Under the pieces are notes generated by a model. The model searched no databases. It saw only the letters and a program-made list of their open reading frames with translations, and had not been told where the DNA came from. Below, one piece after another: positions 1-6,325 of a DNA stretch of 6,667 nt; position 1 is the first letter of the stretch; each line of letters starts with the position of its first letter. The DNA comes from Pseudomonadota bacterium (GTDB lineage Bacteria > Pseudomonadota > Gammaproteobacteria > SZUA-229): assembly GCA_015222915.1 (NCBI GenBank), contig JADFWE010000293.1, positions 1-6,667 on the forward strand. The letters are read 5' to 3'. The position numbers and the translations under genes were made by a program.

Positions 1-35
1 ATCGATATCTCTCGACGGGTATTTTTCCGGGGTAG
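1..35 (+). CDS. cysM: cysteine synthase B, C-terminal end (partial)
   Basis: Only the last codons are present. From position 3 the frame reads RYLSTGIFPG and then a TAG stop at 33-35. The two bases before it (AT) fit the Asp codon of the typical ending DRYLSTG. This closely matches the C-terminus of O-acetylserine sulfhydrylase B, the PLP enzyme that makes cysteine from O-acetylserine and sulfide or thiosulfate. The catalytic part lies outside the window, so the call rests on the short C-terminal signature. Context supports it, because cysM directly precedes rlmD on the same strand in Pseudomonas and related Gammaproteobacteria. The other two forward frames give no recognisable C-terminus. 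Confidence 0.75.
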   Translation, partial: RYLSTGIFPG

Positions 36-53
36 GTAAACAACGAGTTTATT

Positions 54-127
54 GCCATGAAGGACGCAAAGAGTGCAAAAAGCTTTTTAATTTTAAAAAT
101 CTTAGTGTGCTTTGCGTTATTCGCGGC
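54..127. repeat. imperfect palindromic repeat between cysM and rlmD
   Basis: The left arm starts GCCATGAAGGACGCAAAG and the right arm ends CTTTGCGTTATTCGCGGC, pairing as an imperfect inverted repeat. The best paired block is an 8-bp perfect stem, ACGCAAAG at 64-71 with CTTTGCGT at 110-117. The centre holds a second inverted repeat, TTTTTAA at 84-90 with TTAAAAA at 93-99. The right arm is followed by a T6 run near 132-138, so the hairpin might also help end cysM transcripts. It resembles the dispersed 'ACGAAGGACGCAAAG' palindromes I recall from many bacterial intergenic regions. That resemblance is from memory, and copy number elsewhere in the genome cannot be judged here. Confidence 0.6.
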
Positions 128-160
128 AAACGTTTTTTAATTATTTTTAGAAGTTTTTAT

Positions 161-1561
161 ATGCCAAGTAAAAAAAGACGGCGGCGCGGCAAGCGCCTGC
201 CGGAAGAACCTGTCGAAGTCGAAATTACCGGTTTATCAAGTGAGGGCCGGGGCATAGCGCATATCGATGAACGCACTGTGTTTGTCGACCAGGCATTAGC
301 TGGCGAACGTGTCCTGTTCAAATACACCCGTCTTAGCAAGAACATCGCCGAAGGCCGAACGGTAGAAGTCCTACAGGCCTCCGACCAGCGCGTACGACCG
401 AAGTGCAAAGCATTTGAAATGTGCGGCGGCTGTAGCCTGCAGCATATGTCATCAGAGATGCAGGTGAAGCTAAAGCAGGACATGCTGCTCGACCAGTTGA
501 AGCATAACGGTGTGGAGCCGGAAGAAGTGCTTGAGCCGTTGCTCGGACCTGAATTCGGTTATCGGACCAAGGCGAGACTGGGTGTGCGTTATGTCAATAA
601 AAAAGAAAAAGTACTGGTCGGTTTTCGCGAACGAGGTTCTTCCTTTATAACGGATACCGAACGCTGCGAAGTCTTGCACCCTTCGGTCGGCGAAATTTTA
701 GAAGAGCTGGCAGAGTGCATCAATCAGCTGGAAGCCCGACGCACCATCGCACAGATCGAAGTGGCTGTCGGTGATAATCAGACTGTCCTCGTGTTCCGCC
801 ATCTAGAGCCGCTGGTCGATGAGGATAGAACCATACTCGCTGATTTCTGCCGTTCTCGTTCACTGGTGTGCTATCTGCAGGCCGGCAAACCGGATGATCT
901 TGAACTGCTGGTACCAGAGCAGGTCGAGGCGCTACATTATTACTTGCCAGACCGTGGGCCTGACTGTGGGCCTGGCGGTGAGCCTGATATGCAGCATGGG
1001 AAAAAATTCCCGGATCTTAAAATCGAATTTCAGCCCGCTGACTTCACCCAGGTCAATCCTGAAATAAATAAACGTATGGTGGCTAACAGTATCGACTTCC
1101 TCGATTTGCAGGAAAGCGACAGGGTACTGGATCTGTTCAGCGGCCTGGGTAACTTCTCGCTGGCCATGGCGAGACACTGCCAGCAGGTGACAGCCGTCGA
1201 AGGTTCCCTGGTGATGGTAAAGAAAGCGAGAGATAACGCTGCTTTGAACGATATCGATAACGTTGAATTTATCTATGCGGACCTCTACAGTGATGAAGTG
1301 TTGAGTGCGCCATGGCTGAAACAGAAATACGACAAAATTCTGCTCGATCCGCCGCGTTCCGGTGCAGCAGCGATAATTCCGGCATTAAAAAAGATGCAGG
1401 CGAAGGCCATCGTCTATGTTTCCTGTCATCCGGCAACGCTGGCACGTGATGCTGCGGTACTGGTGAATGATCTGGGTTATAAACTGAAAAAGGCGGGGAT
1501 CATGAACATGTTCCCGCACACTGGCCATGTCGAATCGATAGCGGTGTTTGAGAAGAAGTAG
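161..1561 (+). CDS. rlmD: 23S rRNA (uracil-1939-C5)-methyltransferase RlmD
   Basis: This is a SAM-dependent enzyme that makes m5U1939 in 23S rRNA (RumA/RlmD family) and acts in the cytoplasm. The 466-residue product begins with a basic tail (KKRRRR) and a TRAM RNA-binding domain at about 14-73. Four cysteines for a 4Fe-4S cluster follow: C82, C88, C91 and C169. The C-terminal Rossmann methyltransferase domain shows Q297 in the FTQVNP block, the SAM-binding segment DLFSGLGNFS from D324, DPPR at 396-399, and the catalytic nucleophile C422 in VSCHPATLARD. All key residues are intact. ATG 161 is chosen over an in-frame GTG at 107, because the GTG lies inside the right arm of the upstream palindrome and the added residues resemble no RlmD N-terminus. 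The Shine-Dalgarno is weak (TAGAAG at 148-153). Residues 265-285 form an unusual insertion. The related RlmC and TrmA are less likely given the TRAM domain plus full Fe-S set. Confidence 0.95.
   Translation: MPSKKRRRRGKRLPEEPVEVEITGLSSEGRGIAHIDERTVFVDQALAGERVLFKYTRLSKNIAEGRTVEVLQASDQRVRPKCKAFEMCGGCSLQHMSSEMQVKLKQDMLLDQLKHNGVEPEEVLEPLLGPEFGYRTKARLGVRYVNKKEKVLVGFRERGSSFITDTERCEVLHPSVGEILEELAECINQLEARRTIAQIEVAVGDNQTVLVFRHLEPLVDEDRTILADFCRSRSLVCYLQAGKPDDLELLVPEQVEALHYYLPDRGPDCGPGGEPDMQHGKKFPDLKIEFQPADFTQVNPEINKRMVANSIDFLDLQESDRVLDLFSGLGNFSLAMARHCQQVTAVEGSLVMVKKARDNAALNDIDNVEFIYADLYSDEVLSAPWLKQKYDKILLDPPRSGAAAIIPALKKMQAKAIVYVSCHPATLARDAAVLVNDLGYKLKKAGIMNMFPHTGHVESIAVFEKK
950..985 (+). repeat. 12-bp in-frame tandem repeat, three units, inside rlmD
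   Basis: Three consecutive 12-bp units are present: GACCGTGGGCCT, GACTGTGGGCCT and GGCGGTGAGCCT. The second differs from the first at one base; the third is more diverged. They keep frame and encode DRGP, DCGP and GGEP (residues 264-275). The repeat forms the first half of a 21-residue insertion that separates the usual LPD...LKIEF segment just before the FTQVNP motif. Confidence 0.75.
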
Positions 1562-1575
1562 AAGAGCAGTCGTAT

Positions 1576-1599
1576 GTTATAAGTTATAAGTTATAAGTT
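1576..1599. repeat. heptamer tract (GTTATAA)3 after rlmD
   Basis: Three exact consecutive copies of GTTATAA (1576-1582, 1583-1589, 1590-1596) are followed by a partial GTT. The tract begins 15 bp after the rlmD stop. Reverse-complement units (AACTTAT) occur at the other end of the same spacer (near 1868-1878), and both orientations occur in the spacer before the kinase gene. It is non-coding, and no function can be assigned from the sequence alone. Confidence 0.85.
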
Positions 1600-1620
1600 T
1601 TATGTTGCAGGTCACTGCTG

Positions 1621-1817
1621 TCCCGTTAACTTCAGGTGTGATCAGCTTAAACCATTACCATATCTGAAGTAGTGTCCGTGTCTGCTACCAGAGACATGAA
1701 TGGCAAGTTACAGTTGAGACACGCTGTAAATACTTCCATGTACGCTCGGATGCCGCGTCCATGCGGCATACGGTCACAACAGTAACTTGTCATTCATGCC
1801 TCTCATCGTTAACGGGA
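1621..1817. repeat. nested inverted-repeat element in the rlmD/FHA convergent spacer
   Basis: Three inverted repeats are nested. The outer pair is TCCCGTTAAC at 1621-1630 with GTTAACGGGA at 1808-1817, a perfect 10 bp. The middle pair is a 22-bp repeat at 1690-1711 with 1782-1803, matching at 20 of 22 positions; its left arm starts AGAGACATGAATGGCAAG. The core is a perfect 7-bp hairpin, ATGCCGC at 1750-1756 with GCGGCAT at 1763-1769, around the loop GTCCAT. No open frame of note lies inside. The minus-strand blocks GCATGGACGCGGCAT and GTACATGGAAGTATTTACAG resemble a dispersed intergenic palindrome family I recall from marine Gammaproteobacteria. The layout fits a miniature non-autonomous element or a folded RNA/DNA structure. 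No transposase is present. Confidence 0.75.
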
Positions 1818-1831
1818 TATATATAGTTGCA

Positions 1832-1878
1832 GGTTATAAATTAAGGCACATACAACTTAAAATATACAACTTATAACT
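1832..1878. repeat. repeat tail downstream of the FHA gene, with 23-bp copy
   Basis: This A/T-rich stretch holds GTTATAA, TTAAGGCACA, ACAACTTAA and AACTTATAACT. Positions 1856-1878 (starting CTTAAAATATACAAC) are identical over 23 bp to 6422-6444. It ends 5 bp after the stop of the FHA gene on the minus strand. It forms the right boundary of the spacer element whose left boundary is the heptamer tract at 1576-1599, so the two ends are inverted relative to each other. Confidence 0.8.
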
Positions 1879-1883
1879 GTCTC

Positions 1884-2576
1884 TTACCCCAGGCTGAAAT
1901 GCATCTCGACACCGGCAACCTCGATAACATCGCCATCATTGAGCGGGTGCTGTTTACCGACTTCTTCGCCGTTTACCAATGGCATCCTGTTGTCTTCACC
2001 ACTATCGACGATGATGATGAAATAACCGGCCGGCCTGCGGGTGATGGCGGCGACCTGTACGCCGGGTTTACCCAGCGTGGTTAGTATCTTTGTCAGCGGT
2101 AACTCTTTGCCGGCGTTTTTACCTGAGGTTAACTGAAGTCTGGCCGCACCGGGGCCGTCTGAATTCAGGCCACTCGAACTGCCGATAGACGCTTCGGCTT
2201 CTTCACTGGCCTGTTCTGTTTCCGGCATACCCTGTGTATCAGGGCGGATGATCATGGTGTTTTCAAAAGCGCTCTCATCATCGTCGGCACGGTCGTTGAT
2301 GAACTTCAGTTCATGTTTGCCGATGACGATATCTTCGCCGTCTTTTAACGGATGTTTTGTTATCTTGCTGCCTTCGACAATGGTGCCGTTGGTGCTGTCC
2401 AGATCTTCGATAAAAAAATCGTTGAGTATGGTGAGTATCTTCGCGTGCCTACCGCTAACGGCAAGGTTATCGAGATGAATATCGTTGTCGGATTTGCGCC
2501 CGATGGTGATTATTTCTTTATCAAGTTCGTAGTCTTTTATGACGTCGCCATTAAAACTGAGTACTAGTCTGGCCAT
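1884..2576 (-). CDS. FHA-domain phosphothreonine-binding protein with second degenerate FHA domain
   Basis: The 230-residue protein has no signal peptide or membrane segment, so it is probably cytoplasmic. Residues 3-93 form a canonical FHA domain with GR 26-27, S41-G-R-H44 and T62-N63-G64, the residues that hold pThr peptides. An acidic linker at 95-142 contains ENTMIIRPD, with T107 followed by I at +3. Residues 145-230 look like a second FHA fold: LGKPGVQ for the LGR strand, RRP at 180-182 where SxRH is expected, a retained NG at 202-203, and a final DGDVIEVAGVEMHF. The second domain lacks the conserved Arg and His, so it probably does not bind pThr in the usual way. This is the last gene of the kinase-phosphatase-FHA operon, 33 bp after the phosphatase, with AAGGA at 2583-2587 placed 6 nt before the ATG. 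Its likely role is reader or adaptor for the upstream kinase. The downstream partner is unknown. Confidence 0.9.
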   Translation of the reverse strand: MARLVLSFNGDVIKDYELDKEIITIGRKSDNDIHLDNLAVSGRHAKILTILNDFFIEDLDSTNGTIVEGSKITKHPLKDGEDIVIGKHELKFINDRADDDESAFENTMIIRPDTQGMPETEQASEEAEASIGSSSGLNSDGPGAARLQLTSGKNAGKELPLTKILTTLGKPGVQVAAITRRPAGYFIIIVDSGEDNRMPLVNGEEVGKQHPLNDGDVIEVAGVEMHFSLG

Positions 2577-2609
2577 GATGAGTCCTTCATTCGCTTTCTT
2601 GTTGTTATG

Positions 2610-3434
2610 TTAGGAAAATAAGTCAAAAAATCGAGAAAACAAGCCGTTCTTAGCGGGGAACGGCTTTACCGGTTTTACCAGCAGGGCGGATATATTGTCC
2701 CTGCCGCCGTGATCATTCGCCAGCCGGATGATTTCCGACGCGGCTTTTTCCAGATCGTCTCTGTGGTTGAGCAGGGTAGATTCGATCAGTTCATCGGTGA
2801 TCATATCGTTAACACCGTCTGAACACAGCAGGTAGATATCATCGATCATTGCGATGTCTTCCTGGATGTCGATGTTCACTTTACTGTCTATGCCGATGGC
2901 GCGGGTTACCAGGTTTTTATTCAGAGAATTTCTCGCCTGTTCCGGCGTATAAAAACCGCGGTCGATGAGTTCCTGCATCAGGCTGTGATCACGGGTGACC
3001 AGCTCCAGCTCATCATCTCGCAGACGGTAGAGGCGTGAATCGCCGACGTGGGCAACGGTGAAACGGTTGTCATAGAACATGGTGACCACGACGGTGGTGC
3101 CCATACCGCGATACTGTGCATTGGCTTCAGAGGCATCATGTACTTTTTTATTGGCCAGCGTGACCGCTTCATGCATCAGCAGGCTTTCGGCACTGTAGCC
3201 GCTGTCATCATCGGTCGAGCCGGCGCTTATCTTCTCTATCTTCTGCGTTATGGTCTCTAATATGGTGCTGACGGTGATGGCGCTCGCCATCTCGCCGCCA
3301 CGGTGACCACCCATGCCGTCTGCCAGTACCGCCAGTGCGATATCTTCATCGAAACCGATGGTGTCTTCATTATGGTCACGTACCGAACCGACATCGGTCT
3401 GGCCATGGATGATTATTTTATCTCTCAGGCTCAT
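2610..3434 (-). CDS. PP2C-family (Stp1/PrpC-type) Ser/Thr protein phosphatase
   Basis: This 274-residue soluble metal-dependent (PPM) phosphatase removes phosphate from Ser/Thr of kinase targets, here probably the kinase and FHA protein encoded beside it. The motifs appear in order: TDVGSVRDHNED at 13-24, the metal-binding ADGMGGHRGGE with D39, a central AHVGDSRLYRL, SDGVND with D206, and GGRDNIS with D246. All the acidic metal ligands expected for activity are present. Length and motif order fit stand-alone bacterial PP2C enzymes rather than RsbU/SpoIIE types. After the last motif there is a short basic/aromatic tail (FPAKNGLFSRFFDLFS). The start codon is 9 bp after the kinase stop, and its AAGGA ribosome binding site overlaps that stop, so translation is probably coupled to the kinase. 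Confidence 0.96.
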   Translation of the reverse strand: MSLRDKIIIHGQTDVGSVRDHNEDTIGFDEDIALAVLADGMGGHRGGEMASAITVSTILETITQKIEKISAGSTDDDSGYSAESLLMHEAVTLANKKVHDASEANAQYRGMGTTVVVTMFYDNRFTVAHVGDSRLYRLRDDELELVTRDHSLMQELIDRGFYTPEQARNSLNKNLVTRAIGIDSKVNIDIQEDIAMIDDIYLLCSDGVNDMITDELIESTLLNHRDDLEKAASEIIRLANDHGGRDNISALLVKPVKPFPAKNGLFSRFFDLFS

Positions 3435-3440
3435 CAGCAG

Positions 3441-3446
3441 TCCTTA
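3441..3446 (-). promoter_or_regulatory. ribosome binding site of PP2C gene overlapping the kinase stop codon
   Basis: On the minus strand the sequence reads TAAGGACTGCTGATG. The kinase stop TAA (3446-3444) shares two bases with the Shine-Dalgarno AAGGA (3445-3441), which sits 6 nt before the phosphatase ATG. This supports the chosen start and suggests translational coupling, keeping the kinase to phosphatase ratio fixed. Confidence 0.8.
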
Positions 3447-6122
3447 CTTCGCCATGCCCATAATCTTCAGACATTTCTCGATGTCTGCGGCCATCTGCCT
3501 GCCCTGTTTGTAGCGTTTCCCGGTATCTTTCTCCATCGAACGGTTGATGATCACAGAGACGCAGCGGGGCAGTTTCGGATTGATCGATTCAGGTTTCGGG
3601 TGAGGTTCATTGGCGATCTTGTACATCAGTGTTGCCATCGAATCACCGGTGAAAGGCAGTTTCCCCGTACTCATCTGGAACAGCATGACGCCCAGTGAAA
3701 AGATGTCTGACTGCCCGGTTACTTTCTTACCGGCCAGCTGCTCGGGTGACATGTATGAAGGCGTACCTAATACCATGCCGGTTTTGGTCTTGCTGGAATC
3801 AGTTATACGAGCGATACCGAAATCGGTGATCTTGCAGGAATCGCTCGCCGGATCCCACATGATATTGGCGGGTTTGATATCGCGATGCACCACGTTATGC
3901 TGATGTGCATAGTCGATGCCTTCAGCAGAACGTTTGATGATCGATAACACTGTTTTCAGGGGTAGCAGCGAGTCCGGCTTGATGTACTTGCTGAGGTCGG
4001 TACCTTTGAGGAATTCCATGGCGATGTAGGCCAGATCATGTTCTTCACCGGCATCGAAGATGGTAACGATATTAGGGTGATTAAGGCGGCCTGCGGTTTC
4101 GGCTTCGCGGAAGAAGCGTTCTTTGACGTCCTTCAGTTCATTGGCTTCAAACTCCTGTGAAAGTGCCATGGTTTTAATGGCCACGGTGCGGGATATCTTG
4201 GGATCTGTGCCCAGGTAGACTTCGCCCATGGCACCTTTGCCCAGTACTTTGTCTATCTGGTAACGCCCCAGCATCGGTTTCTCTATACCGCCGCCTTCGA
4301 GGATGAGTGTGCCACCGGAAGCACTTTTCCCGCCGCCGAGGATGACGGTTTCTTCCAGCGACTGCGCACGGTTCGCCCGGCTCCTGATATCGCGGAATTT
4401 GGCATCGTGGTCAGCCATGAAGTCGTAGACCGATTTGGCCTTATTGAACTGGCGTTTACGTTCATAGTCCAGCGCGAGGTTATAGAGCAGTTCCAGCACC
4501 GCCTTGTCCATCGGCAGCTTACGGAATTTATCGAAGGCCATGTCCAGCTGACCCTGGCCCTGCAGAGACAGGCCCAGCATACGGTTGCTTTCCGCAGATT
4601 CGATATCCAGTCGCGCCTTGCCTTTCTCTGAAATGAAGAATCGTTTGGTGGTGAGCAGGATATGACCGGTGGCCAGCAGCAGGGCAGGCATCATCAGCTG
4701 TATCCACATGCCCTGCGTTGTCATCAGTACATAATGTACGGCAAACATACCGGACAGCAGGATTATGGTGATGACGAAACCGACAAAGGCACTCAGTCTT
4801 GGAAGCAGCAGCATGATATAGATGGCGACCAGAAGTACGGCGGCGAGGTAGGCGTAGAAGCCCCACTCGGGTTCGATGAAAAAGTCTTCGTTCAGGATGC
4901 TGGAAACCGAATGCGCCAGCGTGATGACCGGTGACATACTGGAGTCGATAGGGGTAACAAATGTATCACCGACACCGAGTGCTGTAGCGCCGATCAATAC
5001 GATCTTGTCCTTATATTTCGAAGCCGGAATTTTCCCCTGCAGCACATCGAAAAATGAATCGACAGGGAAGGCGGCTTGCTGGTGATCACTGCTGTAGAAA
5101 AAAGTATTCATCAGTGAGTAGCCATCGGTTTTAATCTTCAGGCGACCAAGCTGTACGTCTGAACCAACGGTGATCTTTATATCGTCAACGCCGAGGTTCA
5201 GGCCCCTCGCTGCCAGCATCAGTGCCATCGATGGGTAGTATTGACCATAATAATCGACTATCAGAGGCTCTTTGCGTATACCACCGTCGATATCGGGCAG
5301 TGCCACCAGTGCGCCGATGGCATCGACCTGTTCACCTAGAGTGGCGATAGGCGGTAACGTTTCGACGACAGGCAGAGGGGTGTAGGCTTCCGGGTTGGTC
5401 GTTATGTCGTCGATGATATTTTCTTCAGGCAGACTGTTTCTGGTGACATATTCCGGCAGCAACTGATCGGGTTGGCCATAAGGCTGACCGGGAAAAAATG
5501 GCATATTAAAGACCACGTTACCGGCAACCTGTATGCTCTGCGCCAGCGTTTTATCGGTGTCGAGGATGATCTCTGCCGAGTTGATGTATTCCTGGTAGGC
5601 AATCAGTTCTTCGGCGACCTGTTTGCGCAGAGGGGACTCTTCCAGGGCAGTAGCGATCTTAGCTATCGCTTTGCGGCCATTTTTGTCTCTTTTGCCTTTC
5701 ACCAGTTTTCGGCTGTCATCGATGGTGACAGCCAGTTCTTCGATATACAGCGGTAGGGCAGCGATGGTGCTGTCTTCAAATGTCTGTTTCAGCTGACGGA
5801 TGAACTGCAGGCCGGGGTCGATCTGTGGTTCGGAAAAGAATACGGTCTGGCCGACGGCTTTAACGCCGCCCTGTGCCAGGATATCGTGCATCTGAGCGTG
5901 GATATCACGTGACCATGGCCAGCGCCCGATATTGTCGATACTCTGGTCATCGATAGCGATGATAGCGATCTTGTCACTGGGTGTATGCTTTGACGAGCGA
6001 ACGCCAAAGTCGTATGCATCACGTTCAAGGCTGGCGATAAAGTCAGAACTGGCGAAGGCGAGGAAGATGATGGTGATGACAAGCCCGCTGAACCAGTCAC
6101 TTTTTAAAGCTCCACTTTTCAT
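3444..6122 (-). CDS. CHASE2-domain transmembrane Ser/Thr protein kinase (Hanks type)
   Basis: The 892-residue inner-membrane receptor kinase starts with a membrane segment at about 11-30, followed by a CHASE2 sensor domain at about 33-405 (AIDDQSIDNIGRWPWSR at 56-72, VLIGAT ending at T380). Three further membrane helices lie at about 422-440, 446-467 and 473-491. This places CHASE2 in the periplasm and the rest in the cytoplasm. A charged helical segment at about 125-185 lengthens the sensor. Residues 500-590 include TPR-like helices (YNLALDYERKRQFNKAKSVYDF). A Gly-rich linker carries T592 and T605, each with Leu at +3. The kinase domain, about 621-885, has GKGAMGEVY, K650 in VAIK, E673, HRD with D748, DFG at 767-769, and the activation segment KTKTGMVLGTPSYMSPEQ, so it should be active. 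The start is supported by GAGGGG 6 nt upstream. The ligand is unknown. No PASTA repeats are present. Confidence 0.96.
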   Translation of the reverse strand: MKSGALKSDWFSGLVITIIFLAFASSDFIASLERDAYDFGVRSSKHTPSDKIAIIAIDDQSIDNIGRWPWSRDIHAQMHDILAQGGVKAVGQTVFFSEPQIDPGLQFIRQLKQTFEDSTIAALPLYIEELAVTIDDSRKLVKGKRDKNGRKAIAKIATALEESPLRKQVAEELIAYQEYINSAEIILDTDKTLAQSIQVAGNVVFNMPFFPGQPYGQPDQLLPEYVTRNSLPEENIIDDITTNPEAYTPLPVVETLPPIATLGEQVDAIGALVALPDIDGGIRKEPLIVDYYGQYYPSMALMLAARGLNLGVDDIKITVGSDVQLGRLKIKTDGYSLMNTFFYSSDHQQAAFPVDSFFDVLQGKIPASKYKDKIVLIGATALGVGDTFVTPIDSSMSPVITLAHSVSSILNEDFFIEPEWGFYAYLAAVLLVAIYIMLLLPRLSAFVGFVITIILLSGMFAVHYVLMTTQGMWIQLMMPALLLATGHILLTTKRFFISEKGKARLDIESAESNRMLGLSLQGQGQLDMAFDKFRKLPMDKAVLELLYNLALDYERKRQFNKAKSVYDFMADHDAKFRDIRSRANRAQSLEETVILGGGKSASGGTLILEGGGIEKPMLGRYQIDKVLGKGAMGEVYLGTDPKISRTVAIKTMALSQEFEANELKDVKERFFREAETAGRLNHPNIVTIFDAGEEHDLAYIAMEFLKGTDLSKYIKPDSLLPLKTVLSIIKRSAEGIDYAHQHNVVHRDIKPANIMWDPASDSCKITDFGIARITDSSKTKTGMVLGTPSYMSPEQLAGKKVTGQSDIFSLGVMLFQMSTGKLPFTGDSMATLMYKIANEPHPKPESINPKLPRCVSVIINRSMEKDTGKRYKQGRQMAADIEKCLKIMGMAK

Positions 6123-6325
6123 GTATTGCCCCTCTGGCTTTATAGTTTTTGTAGTGAACAGAGCAGCGACCTGCCTGTTCTTTTCAGGTTGTTTTTATTA
6201 TTTTTGTTTTTTGATCATTTCTATTTAGCGAGACGAAAGTCAGTCTCTGGATATGATGATTTTAGACGTAAAAAAAAGAATGCCTATTAAATGCTTGAAA
6301 AAAATAACAAAAAGGCAGGAGGGGG
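6123..6325. other. leader/upstream region of the kinase-phosphatase-FHA operon
   Basis: This non-coding A/T-rich stretch lies directly upstream of the kinase gene. The minus-strand ribosome binding site GAGGGG is at 6134-6129. A TATAAA hexamer lies nearby on the minus strand but has no matching -35 box at normal spacing, and I see no convincing sigma-70 promoter. Poly-A/T runs occur near 6271-6278 and 6298-6303. The operon promoter probably lies in this stretch or in the adjoining repeat, because the upstream S49 peptidase gene ends 333 bp away. Confidence 0.4.

Noticed and set aside
107..160. Longer rlmD start at the in-frame GTG
   Set aside because: The GTG lies within the right arm of the upstream palindrome, and the extra 18 residues match no RlmD N-terminus. 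The basic MPSKKRRRR start at 161 followed by a TRAM domain is typical.
1576..1599. Heptamer tract as a CRISPR-like array or replication iterons
   Set aside because: The units are 7 bp, contiguous and without spacers, which excludes CRISPR. Iterons are usually longer and sit beside a rep or dnaA gene, which is absent.
3303..3698. Plus-strand open frame of 131 codons opposite the kinase/phosphatase junction
   Set aside because: It lies antisense to two well-supported genes across their junction, has low-complexity His/Arg-rich composition typical of a shadow frame, and has no recognisable domain.
5472..5756. Plus-strand open frame of 94 codons opposite the CHASE2 region
   Set aside because: It is antisense to the intact kinase gene and shows no motif or ribosome binding site. 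It is explained by codon bias of the opposite strand.
1884..6122. Assignment of the kinase/phosphatase/FHA genes to type VI secretion regulation
   Set aside because: No Tss genes are in the window, the kinase has CHASE2 rather than the PpkA architecture, and the FHA protein lacks a TagH/Fha1-like C-terminal domain. The trio alone does not prove T6SS.
6123..6160. TATAAA on the minus strand as the operon -10 box
   Set aside because: No -35-like hexamer lies 16-18 bp upstream, and A/T-rich hexamers are common in this stretch by chance.
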